Shown: in pieces, positions 42,885 to 51,009 of the stretch
Numbering within the stretch: the first letter of the stretch is position 1
Layout of the letters: every line of letters starts with the position of its first letter
DNA from: Chitinivibrionales bacterium
GTDB lineage: Bacteria; Fibrobacterota; Chitinivibrionia; Chitinivibrionales; FEN-1185
Direction of reading: 5' to 3'
DNA length: 64,000 nt
Assembly: GCA_035516255.1 (NCBI GenBank)
Contig: DATJAL010000052.1
Span: 248,001-312,000, forward strand
Position numbers and translations under genes: made by a program
Notes under the pieces: model-generated
Database searches by the model: none
What the model saw: only the letters and a program-made list of their open reading frames with translations
What the model was told of the DNA's origin: nothing

Positions 42885-44204
42885 TTAGTAGAATTTCGCG
42901 ATCAACATCCCGTTTGACTTTTGCAGATTCACCGGCAGCGTCACTTTTCCGGTTTGTAAGACGCGCGTTTCGAAAAGCTTTTGTCCAGCGCATGAGTAAA
43001 CAACAAGGTGCGTTGCGCCCGAAGGCGCTATGATGATGGACGAAGAACCTGCGTTCCCCAACATCCGGATCGTGGAAACAGGGGATTGAACAGGGCTGAC
43101 CGTTGTAGTGAAAACGGATACTGCACCTTTGTCGATTCCCTCGGTCAGCAGCCGGTAAAATTCGTTTCCCGCCAAAAAGAAACCGCCCTCGGTGTAATCG
43201 TCGTGGTTGGTGGCGTCGAAATTGTTGGACGCAGAACCGCCCACGCCCTGGGACCAGCCGATGCGGTTGGGCTGGGCCGGGTCGGCCCCGATGCAGTCAA
43301 GCAGCCCCTTCCACGCCTTTTTTGCCGGCCCGATGAACGTTGCGCTGTCGATGATGCCGTTTCTGATCGCATAGAAATAACCGAACGCGAAGAAACCGGT
43401 GCAGCTCGCCTCCTTGTTCCATTCGGGGTGGTTGAGGAGGTCGCTGCGCCACATGCCGTCGGTCTGGTTCTGGACCCTCAGAAGCCGATAGAGCACGGCC
43501 CTGAGTTTTTCTTTGTACCATGGAGCGGAATAATGGTTGCGGGGGAGCATCTGGAGTATCCTGCATTGCGCCATCACGCCCCAGCCGCAGCCGCGGCCCC
43601 AATACGAGTCCCGAGGCTGCGAGGTGTCGCTGCAGTTGCTGTTGAACAGGCTGTCCTTTACGTTGTAATGCCGCATCGCGATAGTGGTGCAGAACTTGTA
43701 TAGCGAATCCAGGATCACGCTGTCTTTCGTAACCGCGGCCACGCGGGGGAAATTAGAGGCGGACATGTGGTATTGATCGACGATGGGCCACGACGGCGGG
43801 AGCTGATACGTGTACCTGTTGACATACACGATTGGCGCCGCGATCCATGCCGCATTCGCGGGCAGCGGCCTTTGCATGTAGGCTTCCAGGTATGCCTGAT
43901 AGCACCCCACGTTGTCGGAGTTGGTGGGCGCGCTGTCGCCCGACGAGGAGATCCAGTTGTGGAATTTTCCCCAGGCGATCGTGGAATCGAGATACGCGCT
44001 GTCTTTGGTCATGTAATAGAGGGCCATGACGCCCTCAAAGTAGGTGCCGTCCTGCCAGCCGTTGCCAAGGGTCGATTTCAACTGCGCCTTCGCAACGCGC
44101 TTGCACGCGCCCTTGATGCTGTCGGGGGTGAATTCAACCTGGGAGAAAGCCGGAAGGCACAGCGCGGCAATTGCCGCGGCAAGCAGAAAGATCCGATTGC
44201 GCAT
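42885..44204 (-). CDS. GH105/GH88-type unsaturated glycuronyl hydrolase with sorting-like C-terminus
   Basis: 439 residues with a signal peptide ending A-F-S-Q. It is predicted to remove the 4,5-unsaturated uronic acid left at the non-reducing end by polysaccharide lyases (rhamnogalacturonan, ulvan or arabinogalactan fragments). Family marks of the (alpha/alpha)6 barrel: G-T-Y-F-E-G-V-M-A-L near 55, I-V-D-Q-Y-H-M near 145 with the expected catalytic Asp, W-G-R-G-C-G-W-G-V near 200 and a closing D-D-Y-T-E-G-G-F-F-L-A. The C-terminal ~80 residues (L-V-V-Y-S-C-A-G-Q-K-L) form a T9SS-like domain. GAGGAG precedes the start. Last gene of the minus-strand block. Confidence 0.85.
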   Translation of the reverse strand: MRNRIFLLAAAIAALCLPAFSQVEFTPDSIKGACKRVAKAQLKSTLGNGWQDGTYFEGVMALYYMTKDSAYLDSTIAWGKFHNWISSSGDSAPTNSDNVGCYQAYLEAYMQRPLPANAAWIAAPIVYVNRYTYQLPPSWPIVDQYHMSASNFPRVAAVTKDSVILDSLYKFCTTIAMRHYNVKDSLFNSNCSDTSQPRDSYWGRGCGWGVMAQCRILQMLPRNHYSAPWYKEKLRAVLYRLLRVQNQTDGMWRSDLLNHPEWNKEASCTGFFAFGYFYAIRNGIIDSATFIGPAKKAWKGLLDCIGADPAQPNRIGWSQGVGGSASNNFDATNHDDYTEGGFFLAGNEFYRLLTEGIDKGAVSVFTTTVSPVQSPVSTIRMLGNAGSSSIIIAPSGATHLVVYSCAGQKLFETRVLQTGKVTLPVNLQKSNGMLIAKFY

Positions 44205-44300
44205 ACAAGCTCCTCTTCCCGGAAAAGCAGGTGTGCTGAATTATTTCGATTTGGATGATTCGCGGCACGCCGGCAAAAGCGGGCGGGCCTGCCAGGTTCT

Positions 44301-45974
44301 TTACCTGATGATCACCACATTCCTTTCGGCCGTGCTGTTGCCGTTGTCAAGTTTCGCGACATAGGTCCCGTTGCCCAGCTTCAGCGCCGACAGCGGGAGA
44401 ATCCCGATTCCGGCGGCCATTCCTCTCAACAGCGGCGTGAGGTCGGCCGCCAGCGTTCCGTTCAATGTGTAGACCCGAAGCGACGAGGCTGCCGGCCTAA
44501 GCAGGGTAACCGTTATTCCACGCGGCGATATTGCGATATCGCGTGACACAAGTTTTGCGGGAATGACCGGCGCCGCCATGGCATCAGCCCTGTCGGTCGG
44601 GTACATTCTCACGGCCATGTTGTACCCGTCGCCGCCCATGCTCGTACAGGTGCCGTCAAGCCAAATAAGGTTGATGTTCATGTTGTCCTTGTGGCCGCGC
44701 GGCACGCAGGGACGGAGGTTTTTATTGGCCGAACCGCGGGTAATGGCGACGGAGTCCCAGGTGAGGCCGCCGTCGGCAGTGGTCCACTTGTCGATTTCGA
44801 ATTGGGTGTTGACGGTAACGAAATCAGCGGTGGAGATTTTTTTGTAGTTCGCGAAACTCGTGTCTGCAAGATTGAACGGGGTCGCGCTCGGTTTCACGGA
44901 TTGGCGGGACATATAGATAACATTCGGGTTTTCATGGTCGAAGGTGAAACCGCCGCAGAATTGTTGCCCGGAAACGCCATCGTTCGCGCCGCTATTGACA
45001 AGCGGCCTTTTAAACCAATAGCTACCGGTCCACCGCAGATACCAGTACACATGAATCGCGTTATTGGCGAAAAACATATCATAGAGGATACAGGGATTGT
45101 CGTTTGCGTCGTACATGATGTCCCACACCGTGCCGCCGCCGCCGTAGTTGCCGGGCATGATCACCGTGTCGAGCACCGTGTTGACAATTGGCAGCTGGTC
45201 AATGGTGGCGATGAGCTTCCCGCTCGCCTGGTAGAACGCGCCATTCTTGTATTTCATGTAATAGGTGGGGATAGAACCGCCGCCGGCCCGGTTCTCGCGC
45301 TCGATGTCCATGTGAATTTCGTCTACGCCGTTGGACGCGCACTTGAAATAAGGTTTATAGCCGTGAGGATTGTTTGTGTACAGCCATTGTTCCTTGGCCC
45401 AGGTTTTTCCCCAGTCATCGCTGGTCCGGAAATGCGGTTCCTGGAGCGAGTCGCGGAAGAAGAGATAATATCTTCCCTGCGTGCCTTCCTTGCTGAGAAA
45501 GGAGACGTCCGGGTAGCAGCACCAGTCTTCTATCGTCACCGTAAAGGTATCGAGCGCCGAAATATCTTCGGGCTGCTTGGAAATGTACTCGGAAATCTCC
45601 TTGCCGTCGTGGCCGGTGTGGAAGATCATGATGCGGCCGTCGGGCCTTACAATCACGCTCGGGTGGTTGTGGTCGTCCGCCGGATAATGGCGAGGCAATT
45701 CAACCGATGCCGTTGTCTTGGTGTCGTGGTCGTAATATCCGACATACTGGGCACCGCTGCTTATGTTGGTGTTCCATCCGATATACGTGCGGCGGTGCGT
45801 TCCCTCATAGTAAACCGCCTTGGGCTCGCCATACCAGGTCCACATGCCGTTGTCGGTGATGGCGGTGAAATTTTCACCGGGTTGGGGAATGGTTTGGGCG
45901 TGAAGCAATGGTGTGAAAAAGGCGCAAGAAATAATGGATGCAAAAACACATGACAGGATTTTTAAGGATTTCAT
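44301..45974 (-). CDS. BNR_4 beta-propeller enzyme, paralog A
   Basis: 557 residues, secreted (signal ends L-L-H-A-Q). It belongs to the 'BNR repeat-containing family member' group, whose known members include PL24/PL25 ulvan lyases and GH145 rhamnosidases (family knowledge). Conserved landmarks are W-T-W-Y-G-E-P-K-A-V-Y-Y-E-G-T-H, the His-rich D-D-H-N-H-P-S and T-G-H-D-G pair near 97-118, and R-G-S-A-N-K-N-L-R-P-C-V-P-R-G-H near the end. It carries the insert K-P-S-A-T-P-F-N-L-A-D-T-S shared with paralogs D, E and F. T9SS-like C-terminal domain. GGAGGG before the start. A degenerate palindrome lies ~90 bases upstream, so it may have its own promoter. Confidence 0.78.
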   Translation of the reverse strand: MKSLKILSCVFASIISCAFFTPLLHAQTIPQPGENFTAITDNGMWTWYGEPKAVYYEGTHRRTYIGWNTNISSGAQYVGYYDHDTKTTASVELPRHYPADDHNHPSVIVRPDGRIMIFHTGHDGKEISEYISKQPEDISALDTFTVTIEDWCCYPDVSFLSKEGTQGRYYLFFRDSLQEPHFRTSDDWGKTWAKEQWLYTNNPHGYKPYFKCASNGVDEIHMDIERENRAGGGSIPTYYMKYKNGAFYQASGKLIATIDQLPIVNTVLDTVIMPGNYGGGGTVWDIMYDANDNPCILYDMFFANNAIHVYWYLRWTGSYWFKRPLVNSGANDGVSGQQFCGGFTFDHENPNVIYMSRQSVKPSATPFNLADTSFANYKKISTADFVTVNTQFEIDKWTTADGGLTWDSVAITRGSANKNLRPCVPRGHKDNMNINLIWLDGTCTSMGGDGYNMAVRMYPTDRADAMAAPVIPAKLVSRDIAISPRGITVTLLRPAASSLRVYTLNGTLAADLTPLLRGMAAGIGILPLSALKLGNGTYVAKLDNGNSTAERNVVIIR

Positions 45975-46056
45975 TGAGCCCCCTCCGTTTTTAATGATTC
46001 CAAATTAAACGATTAAATATTGTCGCATCCCGGTCTTTTATTTACACATGACCGAA

Positions 46057-46071
46057 AGTACCTTCCGTAAT
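46057..46071. promoter_or_regulatory. Degenerate palindrome AGTAC-CTTCC-GTAAT upstream of BNR paralog A
   Basis: Read on the minus strand it is ATTAC-GGAAG-GTACT, resembling CTTAC-N5-GTAAG with a GAAG core as in sites 1 and 2, but with mismatches in both arms. It lies in the 135-base gap, the widest inside the BNR array. Confidence 0.3.
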
Positions 46072-46109
46072 ATAATAATAAAAAAAAGAAAATGCGCCCA
46101 ATAGTTTTC

Positions 46110-47675
46110 TTACCGTTGGGAAACTATGATCCGCTGAAACGAGGTCTTGCCCCCGCTTGAAGCGGCGACCAGATAGACGCCGCTTTTGCATCCCATGCTT
46201 GAATAGGGAATGCTCACCGGTCCGGCGTTCATGGCGCCTACCACGCCAGTGAGGTCCGAAAGAAGGCCGCCGTTGAGTTTGTAAACCTTCAGCGAAGAGG
46301 CCTGCGGTCGCACCAGGTTGAAGGTTATGCCGTATCGCGTAGCTCTCAAATCGAGCTCGTTTCCGACCGCGGAAGGTTTCGCCGGCACTCCGGCTTCAAC
46401 CGTTTCGTTGTACGGATACATCTTCACCGCCGTATTGTATCCGTCCCCGGTGAAGGCGGAGTAACTGCCGTACATCCACACCACGTCGATCTTGTCGTAG
46501 GGAATATGGTATCTCGGTACGATGGGCCGCGTGTTCTTGTTGGCCGAGCCGCGCGTGATTGCCGTGGAGTCCCAATTGGTGCCGCCATCCGGTGTTGACC
46601 ATTTGTCAATTTCATGCATGCCGTTTATCTGGCGCGACATGTAGATGTTACCCGTGTTCTCGTGGTCGAGGGTGATGCCGCCGGCGAACCCGTCCTCCGC
46701 GCCCATGTCTGCACCGCTGTTGACAAGTTGCTTTTTGAACCATGTCGTGCCCGTCCAGCGGACGTAATAATACACGTGGTTGTTGGCGTCCTTGAACTGG
46801 TCGTAGGCGATCACGGGCAGACCGGAATTGTCAAGCGCGATGTCCCAGGCTGAACCGTGGCAGCCCGCGGCCTGCGGGTCCATGACGGTGTCCAGTTCGG
46901 TGTTGATGACGGGCAGCTGGTCCATGGTCGCCAGTTTCGTGCCGTTTACTTTCCAGAATGCGCCGTTCTTATACTTGAGGTAATAGAGCGGCCAGTAGCC
47001 CGCGCGGTGCCCCTTTTCGATCACGATGTCTATTTCATCCTTGCCGTTGCAGCAGTAATTGGCATAGGATTTTGGCGTGCTGTCAGGATTTGTGTAATAG
47101 TTTTTCGTAGGAGTCCACGTTTTCCCCCAGTCGTCCGAGGTGGAAAAACACGGCTTGAGCCCCATGCTCCGGTAGAAAAGGTAGATTCTGCCGCTGTCTC
47201 CCTCGTCGCTCAGCCACATGGGGTTGGGATAGCAGTAGGTGACGCCGGGCGCGACTTTTATCAAAGGGTCGAATGCCGAGATGTCCTCCGGGTTGGTGGA
47301 GATGTACAGATTCATAGTGGCGCCGTCATGGCCGGAGAAAAACACCATGAGCCGTCCGTCGGGACGAATGAGCAGGCTTGGGTGGCTGTGATCGTCTGCC
47401 GCCATGCTTCCCATCACGTGGGTGACCATCGCACCCGTCGTGTGGTCGTAGGTGGCGACGGAGACCACGCCGGCGTTGGAGATCCAGCCCATATAGGTCT
47501 TCTTGTACGTTCCCTCGTGGTAAACGGCAACCGGATTGCCGTACCATGTCCATGCGCCGTTGTCGGTGGCGGAGGTGAAATCGGCCCCGGCTTTCGGGAT
47601 GGATTGGGCATGTGAAAACACGGCGATTAACGCGATCAGGACTGCAATAGCGATGACTGACTTGCGTGCCGGCAT
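46110..47675 (-). CDS. BNR_4 beta-propeller enzyme, paralog B
   Basis: 521 residues, the shortest of the array. Signal ends F-S-H-A-Q. Landmarks are W-T-W-Y-G-N-P-V-A-V-Y-H-E-G-T, D-D-H-S-H-P-S with S-G-H-D-G, and R-G-S-A-N-K-N-T-R-P-I-V-P-R-Y-H. It lacks the K-P-S-x-T-P-F-N-L insert found in A, D, E and F, and so groups with C and G. The C-terminal sorting-like domain (L-K-V-Y-K-L-N-G-G-L ... R-I-I-V-S-Q-R) is intact. ACGGAGG precedes the start, 15 bases after paralog C, indicating cotranscription. Probable glycan-binding or cleaving function; the polymer is not known. Confidence 0.78.
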   Translation of the reverse strand: MPARKSVIAIAVLIALIAVFSHAQSIPKAGADFTSATDNGAWTWYGNPVAVYHEGTYKKTYMGWISNAGVVSVATYDHTTGAMVTHVMGSMAADDHSHPSLLIRPDGRLMVFFSGHDGATMNLYISTNPEDISAFDPLIKVAPGVTYCYPNPMWLSDEGDSGRIYLFYRSMGLKPCFSTSDDWGKTWTPTKNYYTNPDSTPKSYANYCCNGKDEIDIVIEKGHRAGYWPLYYLKYKNGAFWKVNGTKLATMDQLPVINTELDTVMDPQAAGCHGSAWDIALDNSGLPVIAYDQFKDANNHVYYYVRWTGTTWFKKQLVNSGADMGAEDGFAGGITLDHENTGNIYMSRQINGMHEIDKWSTPDGGTNWDSTAITRGSANKNTRPIVPRYHIPYDKIDVVWMYGSYSAFTGDGYNTAVKMYPYNETVEAGVPAKPSAVGNELDLRATRYGITFNLVRPQASSLKVYKLNGGLLSDLTGVVGAMNAGPVSIPYSSMGCKSGVYLVAASSGGKTSFQRIIVSQR

Positions 47676-47690
47676 TGTATACCTCCGTAA

Positions 47691-49268
47691 CTATCTGGAA
47701 AGAACCACGGTTCTTGAAATCAGACCTTTCCCATCATCAAATATAGCAATAAATGTTCCGTTTGCATGACGAATCTTTGCAAAGGGGATAACCGTTTTAC
47801 CTGACGGATGGGATTGGATGAAGGACGAAAGATCGCTTACAAGACACCCGTTCAATGAAAACACCTTCAGGGATGATGCCCTCGGGTCCTTTACAAAAAG
47901 CGAGATGCCGGAACGCATCACAACCATCGGTCCTGCAGCCACGTCTTTGCTTTTCATGACAGGATCTTGCACGCCCACCGCCTGCCTGAACGGGTACACG
48001 TTGACCGACATGTTCCAGGCCCCGCCGTCGTAGTTGGTATAGTCGCCGTAGAGCCAGATAAGCTCGAGGTTCCCGCCCTCTTTATGGCCGCGCGGAACGC
48101 ACGGTCTGCAGTTCTTCTTTGCCGACCCGCGCGTTATCGCCATGGTGTCCCAGGTTGTGCCGCTGTCCGTGGTCACCCATTTGTCAAGTTCAGGCACCGA
48201 TCCGATCTGGCGGGCAAGATAAACGATTGACGGATTTTCATGATCAAGCGTTATGCCCGAGGCGAATCCGTCCTGCCCGCCCATGTTCATGCCCGCGTTG
48301 AGCAGGGTTTTTTTGAACCATGACGTTCCGGTCCAGCGGAAATACATGTAGTAATGGTTGTTGCCGTCCGGGAATTGATCATAGACGATAATGGGTCTTC
48401 CGAACGCGTCAATCGCCACGTCCCAAACGGACCCGTTGGCTTTTGCAAGAGCCGGATTGTGCAGCGTGTCAATAAGGTAATTCCAGATGGGGAGATGCGC
48501 CGTGTCGGCGATCGGCGTCCCGTCGGCCTGGTAAAATACGCCGGCCTTGTATTTCATGTAATAGGAGGGATAACTGGCCTGCCTATTGCCGCGTTCAATG
48601 ACCATGTGGACTTCGTCCTTGCCGTTGCCCGCATACTTGCAATAGGGCTTGGGCGTGCTGTCGGTGCTGTGGAAAAACACCCGCGCGTGCGTCCAGTTCT
48701 TTCCCCAGTCGTCCGAGTACAGATAGGAGGGAAGCGTTTCAAACCCGCGGATAAAGCAGTACAGCCTGCCGCTGTCGCCTTCGGCGGAAAGCCACAGGAG
48801 ATTTGGATAACAGAATCCGGCGCCCGGATCGGCATGGACTTGGTTTTCGGGCCCGAACGACGAAACGTCCTCGGGGTTCGTTGCTATGTAGATGCTCAGG
48901 ATTGCGCCGTCGTGCGCGGCCAGTGCGACCAGCAGCCTGCCGTCGGGCCTCATGATGATGCTCGGGTGCGCGTGGTCGTCGAGATCGTAGTTGGTGCGGA
49001 TGACATGCGTGAGCGTGTCGCCGGTTTCGTGATCGTAGGACGCCACGGCGACGGTGCCGGCATTGGATATCCAGCCGATATAGGTCCGTTTATGAATTCC
49101 CTCGTAGTAAACCGCCTTGGGCTCGCCGTACCATGTCCAGACGCCGTTGGTGGTTATGTTCGAGAAACTCGCGCCCGGCTGCGGAAGCGCGGCGCCCGTC
49201 CGGCCCGCCACAAAAAGCGCGAATACCGCCGCACCAGCGCACAGCGCGAAAACCTTGCGGAACATCAT
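47691..49268 (-). CDS. BNR_4 beta-propeller enzyme, paralog C
   Basis: 525 residues with a Met-Met start and signal peptide (core L-C-A-G-A-A-V-F-A-L-F). It has W-T-W-Y-G-E-P-K-A-V-Y-Y-E-G-I-H and D-D-H-A-H-P-S. The second His motif reads A-A-H-D-G rather than T/S-G-H-D-G; this keeps the His but changes the Gly before it. R-G-S-A-K-K-N-C-R-P-C-V-P-R-G-H is conserved. No K-P-S-x-T-P insert. The C-terminal domain ends T-V-V-L-S-R. Fourteen bases separate it from paralog D upstream, so both lie on one transcript. Confidence 0.77.
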   Translation of the reverse strand: MMFRKVFALCAGAAVFALFVAGRTGAALPQPGASFSNITTNGVWTWYGEPKAVYYEGIHKRTYIGWISNAGTVAVASYDHETGDTLTHVIRTNYDLDDHAHPSIIMRPDGRLLVALAAHDGAILSIYIATNPEDVSSFGPENQVHADPGAGFCYPNLLWLSAEGDSGRLYCFIRGFETLPSYLYSDDWGKNWTHARVFFHSTDSTPKPYCKYAGNGKDEVHMVIERGNRQASYPSYYMKYKAGVFYQADGTPIADTAHLPIWNYLIDTLHNPALAKANGSVWDVAIDAFGRPIIVYDQFPDGNNHYYMYFRWTGTSWFKKTLLNAGMNMGGQDGFASGITLDHENPSIVYLARQIGSVPELDKWVTTDSGTTWDTMAITRGSAKKNCRPCVPRGHKEGGNLELIWLYGDYTNYDGGAWNMSVNVYPFRQAVGVQDPVMKSKDVAAGPMVVMRSGISLFVKDPRASSLKVFSLNGCLVSDLSSFIQSHPSGKTVIPFAKIRHANGTFIAIFDDGKGLISRTVVLSR

Positions 49269-49282
49269 GAGATCCCCCTTTA

Positions 49283-50995
49283 CTATTTCGGAACGAACAC
49301 GCTCCCTTCGGTCCTGGTTTGCCCATTGTCAAGATCAATAATATAGGCGCCCGAGACGGCGCGCATCGCGGCAAACGGTATGGTCGCATAGCCGCGATTC
49401 ATGGCGCGAACCAATGGAGTAAGGTTAGCCATAAGTTTGCCATTCAGCGAATACACCTTGCACGACGCCTTTGCCGGATCTGTCAGGTAGAAGGTCACGC
49501 CCGCGCCGTTGCACACCATTCCGTGCGGCGCAATTGTTGACCGGGCGGCAGGCTGCACGGCAGTGGTCGGGAGCGATTCGCCGTCCTTGTACGGGAATAT
49601 ACGCACGGCGCAGTTATAACCGTCCGGGCTCATGCTCGTGTAAACGCCGTTGAGCCACATGCAGTCCACCTTCATGTTGGGTTTGTGGTTGCGCGGAACG
49701 CAGGGCAGCATGTTCTTGTTTGCCGAACCGCGGGTGATGGCGAGGCTGTCCCACGTGATGCCGCCGTCATTGGTGGTCCACCGTTCGAGTTCGTGCACCG
49801 CGTCCACCGTTGTCCAGTCGGACGCCTTGATGGTCTTGTAATTGGCAACGGAGGTGTCCATGAGATTGAACGGCGTGCCGGAGGGTTTCAACAACTGCCG
49901 GCACAGGTAAATGTTGCGCGCGTCGTCGTGATCAAAGGTGAGGCCGGCAAAGAACCCGCTCTGGGCGCCGCGATACGCCCCGCTGTTGACAAGCGGACGC
50001 TTGTACCATGATGTTCCGGTCCAGCGGACGTACCAGTACTCATAAACCGACGTGTCGAGGAAGGAACAGTAAAGGATCACGGGATTGTTGTTCGCGTCGA
50101 TTGCTATGTCGCAGGCGGTGCCGCTGAATCCGGCTCCATACGCGTATGCATAGAAAACTGTGTCGAGTTGTGTGTTGAGAATGGGCAGGGTGGCCATTGT
50201 AGCAAGCACGTGGTTGTCATCCGCGTAAAATGTCCCGTTGCTGTATTTCACGAAATAATCGGGACGACCTTTTCCGTCTCCCTCTCGGTTCTGGTATTCA
50301 ATGGATATATATATTTCGGAAAGCCCATCGGTCGCATATTTGAGATAGGGCTTGTATGCGCTGCCCACATACAAGTACAACCGTTTTTTTGCGCTCCACG
50401 TTACCCCCCAGTCGTCGCTGGTGCAGAAGGCGGGACAGTAATTGTCCGTTTCCCCGGCGTATTGCGTATTGTCACGGTAGAAAATGTAAAACCGGCCCTG
50501 GGTTCCTTCGTTCTTGAGGAATACCGCGTTCGGATAGCAGTAGCCGCCGTTGCCGCCCGGGTAATAGGGACCATTCCAGCCGGAAGTGAGGTCTTCGGGA
50601 TTCTTCATGATATATTCCGTTACCTCATTGCCGTCATGTCCTGTACAAAAGAGAATAAGCCTGCCGTCCGGCCGCATGATGATGGAGGGATGGTCGTGGT
50701 CGTCGCCGCCGTAGGGCATGTGCGGCATGATCACCGAGAGCGTCTCCTTCGTGTCGTGGTCGTAATAGCCTACCTGCTTGTCGCCGGTGCTTTTGTTCCA
50801 GGCCATGTAGGTGCGGCGGTGCGTTCCCTCAAAGTAAACCGCCTTGGGCTCGCCGTACCAGGTCCACATGGCATCGTTTGACATGGCCGCAAATTGCTCG
50901 CCGGGCTTGGGGATGGCCTGGGCATGGGAAGGCGAAACGAACGCCAGCAGCGTGAGTGCGCCCGCATACAAACCAACAACCTTGAAAAGTGACAT
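49283..50995 (-). CDS. BNR_4 beta-propeller enzyme, paralog D
   Basis: 570 residues, the same length as paralog E and its closest relative: a stretch of ~60 residues around R-F-Y-I-F-Y-R-D-N-T-Q-Y is identical in both. Signal ends P-S-H-A-Q. His motifs are D-D-H-D-H-P-S and T-G-H-D-G. It carries the K-P-S-G-T-P-F-N-L-M-D-T-S insert and an extra Cys-rich loop (D-N-Y-C-P-A-F-C). R-G-S-A-N-K-N-M-L-P-C-V-P-R-N-H is conserved. The C-terminal sorting-like domain begins C-K-V-Y-S-L-N-G-K-L. AAGGAGG before the start; 14 bases after paralog E. Confidence 0.78.
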   Translation of the reverse strand: MSLFKVVGLYAGALTLLAFVSPSHAQAIPKPGEQFAAMSNDAMWTWYGEPKAVYFEGTHRRTYMAWNKSTGDKQVGYYDHDTKETLSVIMPHMPYGGDDHDHPSIIMRPDGRLILFCTGHDGNEVTEYIMKNPEDLTSGWNGPYYPGGNGGYCYPNAVFLKNEGTQGRFYIFYRDNTQYAGETDNYCPAFCTSDDWGVTWSAKKRLYLYVGSAYKPYLKYATDGLSEIYISIEYQNREGDGKGRPDYFVKYSNGTFYADDNHVLATMATLPILNTQLDTVFYAYAYGAGFSGTACDIAIDANNNPVILYCSFLDTSVYEYWYVRWTGTSWYKRPLVNSGAYRGAQSGFFAGLTFDHDDARNIYLCRQLLKPSGTPFNLMDTSVANYKTIKASDWTTVDAVHELERWTTNDGGITWDSLAITRGSANKNMLPCVPRNHKPNMKVDCMWLNGVYTSMSPDGYNCAVRIFPYKDGESLPTTAVQPAARSTIAPHGMVCNGAGVTFYLTDPAKASCKVYSLNGKLMANLTPLVRAMNRGYATIPFAAMRAVSGAYIIDLDNGQTRTEGSVFVPK

Positions 50996-51009
50996 GACGA
51001 CCTCCTTGG

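Noticed and set aside
44691-45953. 420-residue open frame on the plus strand opposite BNR paralog A, and similar long antisense frames opposite the other paralogs
   Set aside because: Repetitive composition, no ribosome binding site or family motif. These frames mirror GC-rich codon use of the real minus-strand genes, which have signals, conserved motifs and Shine-Dalgarno sequences.
46109-46123. CTTAC-CGTTG-GGAAA as a further copy of the palindrome
   Set aside because: Right arm matches poorly, and the left part is the stop and last codon of BNR paralog B, so it may be chance.
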